A DNA stretch of 53,949 nucleotides, taken from contig PLUL01000056.1 of NCBI GenBank assembly GCA_003164895.1, positions 1 to 53,949 on the forward strand. Direction: 5' to 3'. The translations under genes were made by a program, and so were the position numbers. The notes beneath the pieces were generated by a model. That model saw only the letters and a program-made list of their open reading frames with translations. It made no database searches and was not told the origin of the DNA. Shown here piece after piece: positions 25,428 to 34,274 of this stretch; position 1 is the stretch's first letter, and the number at the start of each line of letters is the position of its first letter. The stretch is from Bacteroidota bacterium. Lineage in GTDB: Bacteria > Bacteroidota > Bacteroidia > Palsa-948.

Positions 25428-27008
25428 TTATTTGAATTCTCCAAAAACCTTTCGCATAACATCCGCAATTTCGCCAAGCGTTGCATAATTTTCAACAGCA
25501 TCGAGAATAAACGGCATAAGATTAGAATTTCCTTTTGCTGATTCTTCTAATTTGACAAGAGAAGATTTGACTTTGGAATTGTCTCTTTCAGTTTTCAGCT
25601 TTTTAATTTTCTCTACTTGCAAACTTCGGATAGAATCGTCAATAGAAAAAAGATCGCCTTGCGGTTTTTCTTCCACCGTGAATTTATTCACGCCTACAAT
25701 TATCTTTTTTCCTTTCTCAATGTTATCCTGATATTCATAGGAAGAACGTGCGATTTCGTTCTGCATGAAACCCTGTTCAATGGCTGAAACCGAACCACCC
25801 ATCGCATCAATTCTACGGATATATTCCCATGCCTTCTCCTCTACTTCATCGGTGAGAGCTTCCACAAAAAAAGAACCGCCCAGCGGATCAACGGTTAAGG
25901 TTGCTCCGCTTTCGTAAGCAAGTATTTGCTGCGTGCGTAAAGCAATGCGCGCAGCTTCTTCGGTGGGTAAACTCAGTGCTTCGTCAAAACCATTCGTGTG
26001 CAGCGATTGTGTTCCGCCAAGCACCGCGCTCAACGCCTGAACAGTTACACGCACAATATTATTCTGCGGCTGCTGCGCGGTGAGTGTACTTCCGCCTGTT
26101 TGGGTGTGAAACCGAAGCATCATCGCTCGTTCATCGGTGGCACCAAGTTCTTTCGTAATCTTTGCCCACATTCTTCGCGCAGCGCGGAACTTTGCCACTT
26201 CCTCGAATAAATTATTATGCGCATTGAAGAAAAACGAAATTCGTTTCGCAAAAACATTGATGTCGAGCTTTCTTTCGAGAGCAGCTTGCAAATATGCTTT
26301 TCCGTTTGCAAGTGTGAATGCTAATTCCTGAACTGCGGTTGAACCTGCTTCGCGAATATGATAACCGGAAACAGAAATAGTATTCCACTTAGGAACTTCC
26401 TTTGCGCAATATTCAAAAATATCTGTAATGATGCGCATGGAAGCTTTGGGCGGATAAATATAGGTTCCGCGCGCGGCATATTCTTTCAGCAAATCATTCT
26501 GAATTGTTCCTGAGATTTTCTTTATGTCTGCTCCCTGCTTTTTCGCCAACGTAACATACATCGCTAACAAAATGGAAGCAGTGGAATTAATGGTCATGGA
26601 AGTGGTAATATCTTCCAGTTTGATTCCATCAAAAAGAATTTCTATATCTCGGAGCGAATCAATCGCCACTCCTGATTTTCCTACTTCACCCTCAGCAAGT
26701 TCGTGATCGGAATCATAACCGATTTGCGTAGGCAAATCAAAAGCAACAGACAAACCTGTGGTTCCGTTCGCCAATAAATATTTGTAACGTTTGTTGGATT
26801 CTTCAGCAGTAGAAAATCCTGCGTACTGTCGCATCGTCCACAATTTTCCGCGATACATGTCGGATTGTACTCCTCTTGTAAATGGAAATTGCCCGGCATC
26901 ATCATTATCCTTTTTCTTTGAAGAATCGGAAGTGTAAATTCTTTTTATTTCAATGCCGGAGTCGGTACAAAATTTTTTTTCTTGGATTTTTTCTTTTTTA
27001 TCGCTCAT
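25428..27008 (-). CDS. Methylmalonyl-CoA mutase catalytic subunit (split type)
   Basis: A 526-residue TIM-barrel mutase that lacks the B12-binding domain of the fused enzyme. The active-site residues known from the Propionibacterium enzyme are present with a constant offset: Tyr62 in TMRQYAGFS (Tyr89), Arg180 in [12 protein letters not shown] (Arg207) and His217 in SGYHIREAG (His244). Tyr and Arg at these places favour methylmalonyl-CoA over isobutyryl-CoA, whose mutase has Phe and Gln. The cobalamin subunit is encoded at 9510. Second gene after the membrane protein at 27586 (35 nt gap), probably one operon. Confidence 0.93.
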   Translation of the reverse strand: MSDKKEKIQEKKFCTDSGIEIKRIYTSDSSKKKDNDDAGQFPFTRGVQSDMYRGKLWTMRQYAGFSTAEESNKRYKYLLANGTTGLSVAFDLPTQIGYDSDHELAEGEVGKSGVAIDSLRDIEILFDGIKLEDITTSMTINSTASILLAMYVTLAKKQGADIKKISGTIQNDLLKEYAARGTYIYPPKASMRIITDIFEYCAKEVPKWNTISVSGYHIREAGSTAVQELAFTLANGKAYLQAALERKLDINVFAKRISFFFNAHNNLFEEVAKFRAARRMWAKITKELGATDERAMMLRFHTQTGGSTLTAQQPQNNIVRVTVQALSAVLGGTQSLHTNGFDEALSLPTEEAARIALRTQQILAYESGATLTVDPLGGSFFVEALTDEVEEKAWEYIRRIDAMGGSVSAIEQGFMQNEIARSSYEYQDNIEKGKKIIVGVNKFTVEEKPQGDLFSIDDSIRSLQVEKIKKLKTERDNSKVKSSLVKLEESAKGNSNLMPFILDAVENYATLGEIADVMRKVFGEFK

Positions 27009-27043
27009 TTCGTATTGTTCGTATGATTTCGCTTTTCGAAGAT

Positions 27044-27586
27044 TTAAAAGTTTTCAGCAAATTCTTTTTTCAAATACTCAATCGCCACTTCAGTAGGGAG
27101 TTTTTTAATCTGAGAAGAAATACTGATAACACCTTGAGCCAAATCCAAACCGCTTGCCGATGCAGGTGTTTTTTCAGCAGTTATATTAATAATTTTTGCT
27201 GTTTCTTCTTTCGCTGTTCGGATCATTTCCCACGCACCAATTGATAAATACACTTGCTGTGAAAGATTATGATCGAACTCGGAACGGATTGTTTTGATAA
27301 GTTCCGCGTGAAGTTCGTGAGCCGTTAATCCACTATGATGAACCCGCATCACAAGATTGGAAGGAGAAATCCGTTCGAGAAAAAGAATCATGCGCTCGTA
27401 CGCCTGAATGCGAAGCGGAGAAATAACCGCATGATTGAGAGATTTCGCTTCCTCCTTTCTGCGCCTGTAATCTTCCATGAACATCTTTTGCATTGCCTCT
27501 TGAAATCCGCTCATCATTACATAAACGATTCCGAGAATAATGAGTGAAGGAACGACAATGATGAGTGATTGAATGATTGTATCCAT
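27044..27586 (-). CDS. Membrane-anchored Bacteroidota protein of unknown function (DUF7935-like)
   Basis: A 180-residue protein with one N-terminal membrane helix ([28 protein letters not shown]) and a cytoplasmic helical region. [54 protein letters not shown] is its most conserved-looking stretch and resembles the DUF7935 family as I recall it. A longer frame to 27643 exists, but the promoter box at 27605-27612 lies within it, so ATG 27586 is preferred. It is co-directional with the mutase subunit. Function unknown. Confidence 0.8.
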   Translation of the reverse strand: MDTIIQSLIIVVPSLIILGIVYVMMSGFQEAMQKMFMEDYRRRKEEAKSLNHAVISPLRIQAYERMILFLERISPSNLVMRVHHSGLTAHELHAELIKTIRSEFDHNLSQQVYLSIGAWEMIRTAKEETAKIINITAEKTPASASGLDLAQGVISISSQIKKLPTEVAIEYLKKEFAENF

Positions 27587-27604
27587 AGGAAGAATTTTAG
27601 TGGA

Positions 27605-27636
27605 TAAATGTAAAGAAAAAATCAGTTGTCGGTCAA
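27605..27636 (-). promoter_or_regulatory. Promoter for the DUF7935-mcm operon
   Basis: On the minus strand TTG (plus 27634-27636), a 21-nt spacer and TACATTTA (plus 27605-27612), which matches TAnnTTTG at all but the last base. The -7 box ends 18 nt before the ATG at 27586. Its -33 is only 6 bp from the -33 of the divergent aminotransferase promoter. Confidence 0.5.
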
Positions 27637-27642
27637 TCGTCA

Positions 27643-27675
27643 TTGCATGACGACTGTTTAAATTTATTAGTTTTG
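27643..27675 (+). promoter_or_regulatory. Promoter of the aminotransferase gene
   Basis: TTG at 27643-27645, 22-nt spacer, TAGTTTTG at 27668-27675 (exact TAnnTTTG). The box ends 15 nt before ATG 27691, which supports that start over an ATG at 27643 that would sit at the -33 position. Confidence 0.55.
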
Positions 27676-27690
27676 CTCAATCCATTTTAT

Positions 27691-28869
27691 ATGAAATTAT
27701 CCGAGCGCATTAATAATATCACCGAGCCGCAAACCATCGGCATGGCTCGCAAAGCACGCGAACTGAAAGAAAAAGGAATTGATGTGATAAGTTTAAGTTT
27801 GGGCGAACCCGACTTCAACACACCCGAGCCGATAAAGATTGCTGCGAAAAAAGCAATAGACGAAAATTTTTCTCATTACACAGCCGTGGCGGGTTATCTT
27901 GAATTACGGCAAGCAATCTCCCGAAAATTCAAACGGGATAATAATTTGGATTTTGCAGCAGATCAGATTGTAGTTTCCACCGGAGCAAAACAAAGCATTG
28001 CCAACGTAATGTTATGCATTGTGAATCCGGGCGAAGAAGTTTTGGTTCCTGCACCATATTGGGTAACTTATATTGAACTAGTGAAACTTGCAGGAGGAAT
28101 TCCTGTAGTGATTCCAACAACGGTAGAAAATAATTTCAAAGTGACCGCTGAGCAAATTAAAAATGCAATCACTTCAAAAACAAGAGCAATTATTTTTTCT
28201 TCGCCTTGCAATCCAACCGGAAGCGTTTACACAAAAGGTGAATTGAAATCGCTTGCCGATGTAATTGCTCCGCACAAAGAAATGTATGTTCTCTCGGATG
28301 AAATTTACGAGCACATCAACTTCGTGGGAAAACACGAATCCATCGCGCAGTTTCCTGAAATGAAAGAAAGAACCATCGTGATAAATGGCGCATCAAAAGG
28401 ATTTGCAATGACCGGATGGCGAGTGGGTTACATTGGCGCAACAAAAGAACTTGCTCAGGCATGCGATAAAATTCAAGGGCAATTTACTTCTGCAACTTGT
28501 TCCATCGGGCAAAAAGCCATGCACGCTGCTGCGGATATGGAAATTTCTTCCATACAACCCATGTGCGATGCTTTCAGAAAACGCAGAGATATTGTTTACA
28601 AACTACTGAAAGAAATTCCAGGATTGAAAGTTAATTATCCCGATGGAGCATTCTATTTTTTTCCTGACATTTCATATTATATTGGGAAAGGCGGAATTAA
28701 AAATTCAACAGACCTGTGCATGTATCTTTTGGATAAAGGACATGTTGGATTAGTTCCCGGAGATGCTTTTGGCGATGATAATCACATTCGTATTTCTTAT
28801 GCCGCTTCGGAAGAAAAATTAATTGAAGCAATGAAGAGAATTAAAAATGCGCTGGCTGAATTGAAATAA
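27691..28869 (+). CDS. Class I/II aminotransferase (aspartate aminotransferase type)
   Basis: A 392-residue fold type I PLP enzyme. Present are SLGEPDFNTPEPIK, SSPCNPTGSVYTKGEL, the Tyr of DEIYEHI, and the PLP lysine in NGASKGFAMTGWRVGYIGA, with the distal arginine region NHIRISYAAS. This matches the AspB/AspC-type Ib aspartate aminotransferases that link oxaloacetate and glutamate pools. ATG 27691 is chosen from the promoter and from alignment with the family start MKLSERIN. It ends 1 nt before the next gene. Confidence 0.93.
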   Translation: MKLSERINNITEPQTIGMARKARELKEKGIDVISLSLGEPDFNTPEPIKIAAKKAIDENFSHYTAVAGYLELRQAISRKFKRDNNLDFAADQIVVSTGAKQSIANVMLCIVNPGEEVLVPAPYWVTYIELVKLAGGIPVVIPTTVENNFKVTAEQIKNAITSKTRAIIFSSPCNPTGSVYTKGELKSLADVIAPHKEMYVLSDEIYEHINFVGKHESIAQFPEMKERTIVINGASKGFAMTGWRVGYIGATKELAQACDKIQGQFTSATCSIGQKAMHAAADMEISSIQPMCDAFRKRRDIVYKLLKEIPGLKVNYPDGAFYFFPDISYYIGKGGIKNSTDLCMYLLDKGHVGLVPGDAFGDDNHIRISYAASEEKLIEAMKRIKNALAELK

Positions 28870-28870
28870 A

Positions 28871-29434
28871 ATGAAAAAAATATTTTTTGTTTTCTTTTTA
28901 TTATTGGCATCTATAGTTTGTTTCTCACAAAAGATCAAAAAGCCAATTGCAATAGATGCAAAAGGCGATACATTTTTCGATTATGTAGATGTAAAAACAA
29001 AAGCACAAAATGATTCGTGCTACGCAATAACAAAAAAAGATACAATTTGGAAAACATCTTGCCCATCAATCCAGCAACAACCTTCATTTCCTAATGGCGA
29101 AAAGGCATTATTTACTTACCTTGGAAAAAATACAACTTATCCAAATCAAGCAAGAGATATAAAACTTCAAGGGAAAGTCTTTATTACTTTTGTTATTGAT
29201 AAAAAAGGTGATGTAACAGACGTGGAGATATATAAAGGATTAATTGCCCCTACTTCGGTAAATGGAAAAAATTTAAGAAAAAAACTTAAAAAAAAATATT
29301 TAGTAGCAGCTAAACAAATCAATGACGAATCCTTACGTGTTGTTCGTGCAATGCCAAGGTGGTCTCCTGGTATGCAGGACGGAAAACCCGTGAAAGTTCG
29401 CTACATTCTCCCATTATTTTTCAAACTACAATGA
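28871..29434 (+). CDS. Secreted protein with TonB C-terminal-like domain
   Basis: A 187-residue protein with a signal peptide (MKKIFFVFFLLLASIVCFSQ). The second half is a TonB C-terminal fold: YPNQARDIKLQGKVFITFVIDKKGDVTDVEIYKG, then RAMPRWSPGMQDGKPVKVRYILPLFFK. There is no N-terminal cytoplasmic helix and proline-rich spacer as in a true energy transducer, so it is probably a periplasmic relative rather than TonB itself. Its stop overlaps the start of the next gene (ATGA). Confidence 0.85.
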   Translation: MKKIFFVFFLLLASIVCFSQKIKKPIAIDAKGDTFFDYVDVKTKAQNDSCYAITKKDTIWKTSCPSIQQQPSFPNGEKALFTYLGKNTTYPNQARDIKLQGKVFITFVIDKKGDVTDVEIYKGLIAPTSVNGKNLRKKLKKKYLVAAKQINDESLRVVRAMPRWSPGMQDGKPVKVRYILPLFFKLQ

Positions 29435-30429
29435 CAAAAAAAGATTTACAAAAAATATTCGACTCGTTCTCCAAAGTGCGCGTGCTTATCATTGGCGATG
29501 CGATGGTGGATGCGTACATCTGGGGAAAAGTAAATCGCCTTTCTCCCGAAGCGCCTGTGCCGATTGTAACCGTGCAAAAAAAAGAAACTCGGCTTGGCGG
29601 TGCGGCCAATGTGGCGTTGAATGTTCAGGCGATGGGAGCCACACCGATTCTCTGTTCCCTGATCGGAGATGACATGTACGGCAGAGAATTCACCGACCTG
29701 ATGGACAAACAAAAACTTTCCGCACAGGCAATTTTCAAAACCCAAAAACGAGTTACCACTGTAAAAACAAGGATCATCGGAAATAATCATCACCTTTTGC
29801 GTGTGGATGAAGAGGTGGAATCTGAAATTTCAAAAACCGAAACGCAGCAATTGATAGAAAAAATTTCTTTTCTCATCAAAACTAACGCGGTGGATGTAAT
29901 TGTTTTTGAAGATTACGACAAAGGCGTCATAACTCCCGATCTCATCCTGAAAGTGGTGGTGGAAGCAAGCAAAAAGAAAATTCCTATAGCGGTTGACCCG
30001 AAGAAAAAGAATTTTTCGTTCTATAAAAATGTTACGCTCTTCAAACCGAATCTGAAAGAACTTCAGGATGGAATCAAAGCAGAGTTTGATATGGCAAATC
30101 TGGAAATCCTTTCTCATGTTGCCGATGAACTGAAGACCAAGCAAGGAATTGAAAATATTCTCATCACGCTTTCGGATAAAGGAATGTTTATCGCCACTAA
30201 AAAAATAAAAAAAATTATTCCGGCTCACATCCGAAATATTTCGGATGTTTCCGGTGCCGGTGATACGGTGGTGAGCATTGCGGCTCTTTGTCTTGCGCTT
30301 AAACTTGATCCGATTCTTTCCACCGAACTTGCAAATATTGCAGGCGGATTGGTTTGTGAAAAAGTGGGTGTTGTTCCGATCGACAAAGAATTGCTTTTTC
30401 AGGAAAGCGTTATGCTGCTGACAAAATAA
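29431..30429 (+). CDS. D-glycero-beta-D-manno-heptose-7-phosphate kinase (RfaE1-type)
   Basis: A 332-residue PfkB-family kinase. The N-terminal motif VLIIGDAMVDAYIWGKVNRLSPEAPVPIV and GGAANVALNVQAMGA are characteristic of the kinase domain of HldE. The catalytic region is DVSGAGDTVVSIAAL. The nucleotidyltransferase domain of bifunctional HldE is missing, as in split RfaE1/RfaE2 systems. It makes the 1,7-bisphosphate in ADP-heptose synthesis for LPS core. The start overlaps the preceding stop by ATGA. Confidence 0.9.
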   Translation: MTKKDLQKIFDSFSKVRVLIIGDAMVDAYIWGKVNRLSPEAPVPIVTVQKKETRLGGAANVALNVQAMGATPILCSLIGDDMYGREFTDLMDKQKLSAQAIFKTQKRVTTVKTRIIGNNHHLLRVDEEVESEISKTETQQLIEKISFLIKTNAVDVIVFEDYDKGVITPDLILKVVVEASKKKIPIAVDPKKKNFSFYKNVTLFKPNLKELQDGIKAEFDMANLEILSHVADELKTKQGIENILITLSDKGMFIATKKIKKIIPAHIRNISDVSGAGDTVVSIAALCLALKLDPILSTELANIAGGLVCEKVGVVPIDKELLFQESVMLLTK

Positions 30430-30453
30430 ATACTATTTGAATTTTATTTCCTG

Positions 30454-31038
30454 ATGAAAAAATATTTGTTCACATTTTTTTCAATTACCCTATTCACTTA
30501 TTCGTATGGACAGAATGATAGTTTACATCATCAAAAATTTCCATTCATGTGGATTAATTTTGGACTTGGAAGTGCATCTGTTATAAATGACGCATCTCAT
30601 CCAGCATTGTCAAATGCGTCTATTGATTTAGTATCAAAGAAAAATATTTTTTCTATTGGCACACCTGACTATTCAAATCTCGTGTTTTGGGGTGGTGGCG
30701 GAGAAAGGCGCACAGAATACTCCATTCTATATGGTCGTTATATTGCTTTAGACAAACACACATTTATATCAATATCATCGGGTTTGTCCTTAGTAAATAT
30801 TGTTTACTCCGATTCCATCGGAATATCAACTACAGGCAGCAATGGAAGTTGGTTTACTTGGCCAATTACAATATATAAAAATCGCTCAGTGTATTATGTA
30901 GGACTATCATTAAAAGCTCAAGCGATTATTCATTGTAAGTTTGCAGGTATTGGTTTAGCTGCGTTTGCAAATATAAATAGGCAGAGAAGTTATGTAGGAG
31001 GAGCAATAAATATTTCAGTTGGAAAAATAAAAAGATGA
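30454..31038 (+). CDS. Secreted hypothetical protein, probable small outer-membrane barrel
   Basis: A 194-residue protein with a signal peptide (MKKYLFTFFSITLFTYSYGQ) and then alternating hydrophobic/polar strands rich in Gly, Ser and aromatic residues, ending SYVGGAINISVGKIKR. The pattern suits an eight-stranded beta-barrel, but no family is recognised. It lies 24 nt after the heptose kinase and 13 nt before menG in the same direction, so it may be in the same transcript. Confidence 0.6.
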   Translation: MKKYLFTFFSITLFTYSYGQNDSLHHQKFPFMWINFGLGSASVINDASHPALSNASIDLVSKKNIFSIGTPDYSNLVFWGGGGERRTEYSILYGRYIALDKHTFISISSGLSLVNIVYSDSIGISTTGSNGSWFTWPITIYKNRSVYYVGLSLKAQAIIHCKFAGIGLAAFANINRQRSYVGGAINISVGKIKR

Positions 31039-31051
31039 AAACTTTCTTATT

Positions 31052-31774
31052 ATGATCGTCACGCCCTATTCAAATGTTTCGGAAGGAAAAAAAGAACAGG
31101 TGGAGAAAATGTTCAACGAGATCGCATTTCGCTATGATCTGCTGAACCAGCTCCTTTCATTTGGAATTCATAAACGCTGGAGAAAAAAATCGATTGCATT
31201 TCTTAAAGAAAATAATCCCAAACTTATTCTTGATGTGGCAACCGGAACTGCGGATTTTGCAATTGATGCGATCAATCTGAATCCCGAAAAAATAATCGGC
31301 ATTGATATTTCGGAAGAAATGCTGGCTATTGGTAGAAAAAAAATTGAAGAAAAAAAATTATCTGATAAAATTCAACTTCAGCAAGCCGATTCAGAAAATC
31401 TTCCATTTCCCGAAAATTATTTTGATGCAGCAACAGTTGGTTTTGGTGTGCGAAATTTCGAAAATCTCGAAAAAGGACTTTCGGAAGTTTGCAGAACACT
31501 CAAAAAAGGTGGGACATTTGTTATTCTTGAATTCTCCATTCCTGAAAAATTTCCAATGAAACAGCTTTACCATTTCTATCTCTCAACCATTTGTCCGCTT
31601 GCAGGAAAAATGGTTTCTAAAAACCCTGTCGCTTACGAATATCTTTTCAAATCCGTAAAAAATTTCCCTTATGGAGAAAAATTCAAAAATATTTTATTGA
31701 ATTGTGGCTTTTCAGAAGTATCCATTTTTCCGCAAACTTTCGGCATTACAACAATTTACGTTGCTAAGAAATAA
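31052..31774 (+). CDS. menG: Demethylmenaquinone methyltransferase
   Basis: A 240-residue UbiE/MenG SAM-dependent methyltransferase. The family start KKEQVEKMFNEIAFRYDLLNQLLSFGIHKRWR, SAM motif ILDVATGTADFAIDA, and VGFGVRNFENLEKGLSEVCRTLKKGG are all present. It methylates demethylmenaquinone in the last step of menaquinone synthesis. Bacteroidota use menaquinone, so MenG is preferred over UbiE. It is followed by porT, an arrangement often seen in this phylum. Confidence 0.94.
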   Translation: MIVTPYSNVSEGKKEQVEKMFNEIAFRYDLLNQLLSFGIHKRWRKKSIAFLKENNPKLILDVATGTADFAIDAINLNPEKIIGIDISEEMLAIGRKKIEEKKLSDKIQLQQADSENLPFPENYFDAATVGFGVRNFENLEKGLSEVCRTLKKGGTFVILEFSIPEKFPMKQLYHFYLSTICPLAGKMVSKNPVAYEYLFKSVKNFPYGEKFKNILLNCGFSEVSIFPQTFGITTIYVAKK

Positions 31775-31803
31775 TTGTACTATTATTGCGTTCCAATATC
31801 CCC

Positions 31804-32535
31804 ATGAAAAAAACTCTCCTAAATAAAAGCATATTTATTGTTTGTTGCGTTTTTTACATCTCGCTGAATTTTTCTTTTGCACAAATGCAACGACAACTTA
31901 ACCTACCGAGTTACGACCACGAGAAATTGCATTTTGGTTTTTCGCTCGCATTCAACAAAGCAGATTTTATTGTTTTCCCTGCCGACAACGCACACAAACC
32001 GGATTCTGTTTGGAGAATTAATAATAAATCTCAGCTCGGATTCAATCTCGGCATAATTGCCGATTTGAGAATTTATGAGTATGCCACAATTCGATTTCTT
32101 CCTGCACTTTCTTTTCAGGAAAGAGTTCTTAATTATACCATTCATCCAACAGGTGCTGTGAAAGCGGACTCAATTTATACTTCTACAAAACGCATTGAAT
32201 CCACGCTTCTTGATTTCCCAATTGATTTAAAAATCCGTTCAGAGCGAATGAATAATGTGTCGGCATATTTGCTTGCAGGCGGAAAATTTAGTATTGATCT
32301 TGCATCGCAGGCAAAAACAAAAAATCCTGATATTGTGAAATTGAACAATAAGGATTGGGCATTTGAAGTAGGATTTGGGCTTGATTTTTATTTGGAATAT
32401 TTCAAACTCTCTACTGAATTAAAATTTGATGCGGGATTAAAAGACAGATTATATCACGAAAACACCGCTTACTCCAATTCCATCAGCAAACTTTTCACAA
32501 AACTTTGGCTTTTCTCTTTAAATTTTGAAGGATAA
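31804..32535 (+). CDS. porT: PorT family outer-membrane T9SS component
   Basis: A 243-residue protein with a signal peptide (MKKTLLNKSIFIVCCVFYISLNFSFAQ), then NLPSYDHEKLHFGFSLAFNKADF and a beta-barrel pattern (LGFNLGIIADLRIYEYATIRFLPALSFQERVL; DFPIDLKIRS; AYLLAGGKFSIDL). These match PorT, an outer-membrane barrel needed for type IX secretion. The longer frame begins six codons upstream; ATG 31804 gives a standard signal peptide. Its place right after menG supports the call. Confidence 0.88.
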   Translation: MKKTLLNKSIFIVCCVFYISLNFSFAQMQRQLNLPSYDHEKLHFGFSLAFNKADFIVFPADNAHKPDSVWRINNKSQLGFNLGIIADLRIYEYATIRFLPALSFQERVLNYTIHPTGAVKADSIYTSTKRIESTLLDFPIDLKIRSERMNNVSAYLLAGGKFSIDLASQAKTKNPDIVKLNNKDWAFEVGFGLDFYLEYFKLSTELKFDAGLKDRLYHENTAYSNSISKLFTKLWLFSLNFEG

Positions 32536-32591
32536 CTTATCGTTCATTTTTTTTCTTTTCATTTTTAACAAATTTTCTACGATTAGAATTC

Positions 32592-32599
32592 TATATTTG
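32592..32599 (+). promoter_or_regulatory. -7 promoter box of the YvlD-like gene
   Basis: TATATTTG, exact TAnnTTTG, ends six bases before ATG 32606. A start of transcription at the normal distance would coincide with the ATG, giving a leaderless message. Confidence 0.55.
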
Positions 32600-32605
32600 T
32601 TCCCC

Positions 32606-32959
32606 ATGAATTTCATCATTCGATTAATAATTTCCACGATTGCTGTTCTTATTACTGCCTACATTCTTCCGGGTATTCATATTGATAATTTTATGACCGC
32701 AGTTCTTGTGGCGGTTATTCTCGGCTGCCTGAACAATCTTGTTAAACCACTTTTAATATTATTTTCTTTGCCATTGGTTATTTTCAGCTTCGGTTTATTT
32801 CTTATTGTGATAAATACGTTTATCATTCTCCTTACAGATAAATTAGTAGATGGTTTCAGGGTGGATGGTTTCTGGCATGCGTTTTTTTTCAGTATTGTTT
32901 TATCAATGGTTACTGGTATTCTTAACGCAATAAAAAGAAGAGATGAACAGGAAGTATAA
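32606..32959 (+). CDS. Phage holin family/YvlD-like membrane protein
   Basis: A 117-residue protein with four membrane helices and the family features LPGIHIDNFMTAVLVAVILGCLNNLVKPLLILFSLPL and GFWHAFFFSIVLSMV (PF04020 type). Function is not established; Bacillus YvlD lies in envelope-stress operons. The start at 32606 is set by the family's N-terminus and the promoter box; the longer frame upstream overlaps porT. Its end overlaps the next open frame by 17 nt. Confidence 0.85.
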   Translation: MNFIIRLIISTIAVLITAYILPGIHIDNFMTAVLVAVILGCLNNLVKPLLILFSLPLVIFSFGLFLIVINTFIILLTDKLVDGFRVDGFWHAFFFSIVLSMVTGILNAIKRRDEQEV

Positions 32960-34268
32960 AAAATTACAAGTTAAAAGTTACAAGTTAAAAGTTAATAGCA
33001 ACAACTTGAGAATTTTTCTTTTAATATATTTTTTGGTTTCTGATTTTTTTTTCTCATTTGCGCAAACAAAACAAAACAATATATTGTGTGGCATTACAGT
33101 AGTCGCTTCATCAAATGTAACCATCTGTAGTGGTCATTCAACAACAATTTCTGCCAATGCTACAACAGGAACAGCACCTTATTCATATGCATGGTCGCCA
33201 AGCGGTGGCTTGAACAATGCAAACATTTCAAATCCGATTGCCAATCCGGCAACAAATACAACTTATACTTGTATTGTTACTGATGCAGCTTCATGCACTG
33301 GAAAAGCATCTGTTACCTTAACGGTAAAAGCATCTCCAACCATTTCCGTGAGCGGCATAAACAATATTTGTCCCGGACACAGCACAACCCTCACGGCTTC
33401 CGGTGGCACAACTTATAGCTGGTCTCCGGGTGGATTAACACCAACGAGTATCGTGGTGAGTCCGGCAACAAACACAACTTATACCGTTACCGGAACAAAT
33501 GCAAATGGTTGCTCAAATACTTCCACATATAACGTAACAGTTTCTCCTCTTTCTGCAAATGCAGGCACGAATGGTTCTTTATGTGAAGGATCAACTACAA
33601 GCTTAAATGGAACAGGTATCGGAACTTATTCTTGGTCACCGTCGGGAAGTTTGAGTTGTTCAAATTGTGCGATCCCAACTGCCAATCCTACAGTTACAAC
33701 TACTTATACATTTTCTGTTACCAATAGCTGCGGCACAGCAAATAGCACTGTAACAATTATTGTTGATCCTTTACCACCTGTCAGTGCCGGACCAAACCAA
33801 ACAATTCTGGAAGGAACAAGTACTATTTTGCAAGGCAGTGGTGCAGTTAAATATTACTGGTCACCAACTCAAAATCTGACTTATCAAAACACGGCAACTC
33901 CTGTTGCAAATCCAGTAAACACAACTATATATTGTGTTGCAGCAGCTGACAATCACGGTTGTAAAAATTCAAAATGCATGACATTGGATGTGATACCCAG
34001 CGATACAATTGTTTTATACAATGCTTTTTCTCCGAATGGTGATGGTGTTAACGACATGTTTTATATAAGCAATATTGAAAAATATCCGAACAATCAATTA
34101 GAAGTTTATAATCGAAACGGAAAATTGGTTTATCAGGCATCACCTTACAACAATGATTGGAAAGGAACGATTGACGGTAACGATCTTCCGTGTGCAACAT
34201 ATTATTTCATTTTAGATCTGGGAAACGGAAATCCCAAAAGACACGGATCTGTAACTATTATAAGATAA
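32943..34268 (+). CDS. Secreted Ig/PKD-like repeat protein with gliding-motility (CHU_C, type B) C-terminal domain
   Basis: A 441-residue surface protein. After a hydrophobic signal (about residues 23-41, FLLIYFLVSDFFFSFAQ) come about four Ig-like repeats with the pattern CxGxSTTLxA..YSWSPSGGL...NPxANPxxNTTYTxxVT. The C-terminal domain (from FSPNGDGVNDMFYI to RHGSVTIIR) is the CHU_C/type B T9SS signal. Its export partner is the PorP/SprF gene just downstream. The first ~20 residues (QVKSYKLKVNS) are encoded by a 14-bp repeat and may not be original; a TTG at 33006 is another possible start. Confidence 0.87.
   Translation: MNRKYKKLQVKSYKLKVNSNNLRIFLLIYFLVSDFFFSFAQTKQNNILCGITVVASSNVTICSGHSTTISANATTGTAPYSYAWSPSGGLNNANISNPIANPATNTTYTCIVTDAASCTGKASVTLTVKASPTISVSGINNICPGHSTTLTASGGTTYSWSPGGLTPTSIVVSPATNTTYTVTGTNANGCSNTSTYNVTVSPLSANAGTNGSLCEGSTTSLNGTGIGTYSWSPSGSLSCSNCAIPTANPTVTTTYTFSVTNSCGTANSTVTIIVDPLPPVSAGPNQTILEGTSTILQGSGAVKYYWSPTQNLTYQNTATPVANPVNTTIYCVAAADNHGCKNSKCMTLDVIPSDTIVLYNAFSPNGDGVNDMFYISNIEKYPNNQLEVYNRNGKLVYQASPYNNDWKGTIDGNDLPCATYYFILDLGNGNPKRHGSVTIIR
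32964..32994 (+). repeat. 14-bp direct repeat TTACAAGTTAAAAG x2
   Basis: Two perfect adjacent copies (32964-32977, 32978-32991) followed by TTA. They encode the odd lysine-rich start of the CHU_C protein. Related words lie at 25296-25330 and 34281-34304. Fourteen is not a multiple of three, so copy changes would alter the frame. Confidence 0.75.
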
Positions 34269-34274
34269 TTAAAA

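Noticed and set aside
25428-27008. Isobutyryl-CoA mutase large subunit (IcmA)
   Set aside because: The substrate-pocket residues are Tyr62 and Arg180, as in methylmalonyl-CoA mutase, rather than Phe and Gln.
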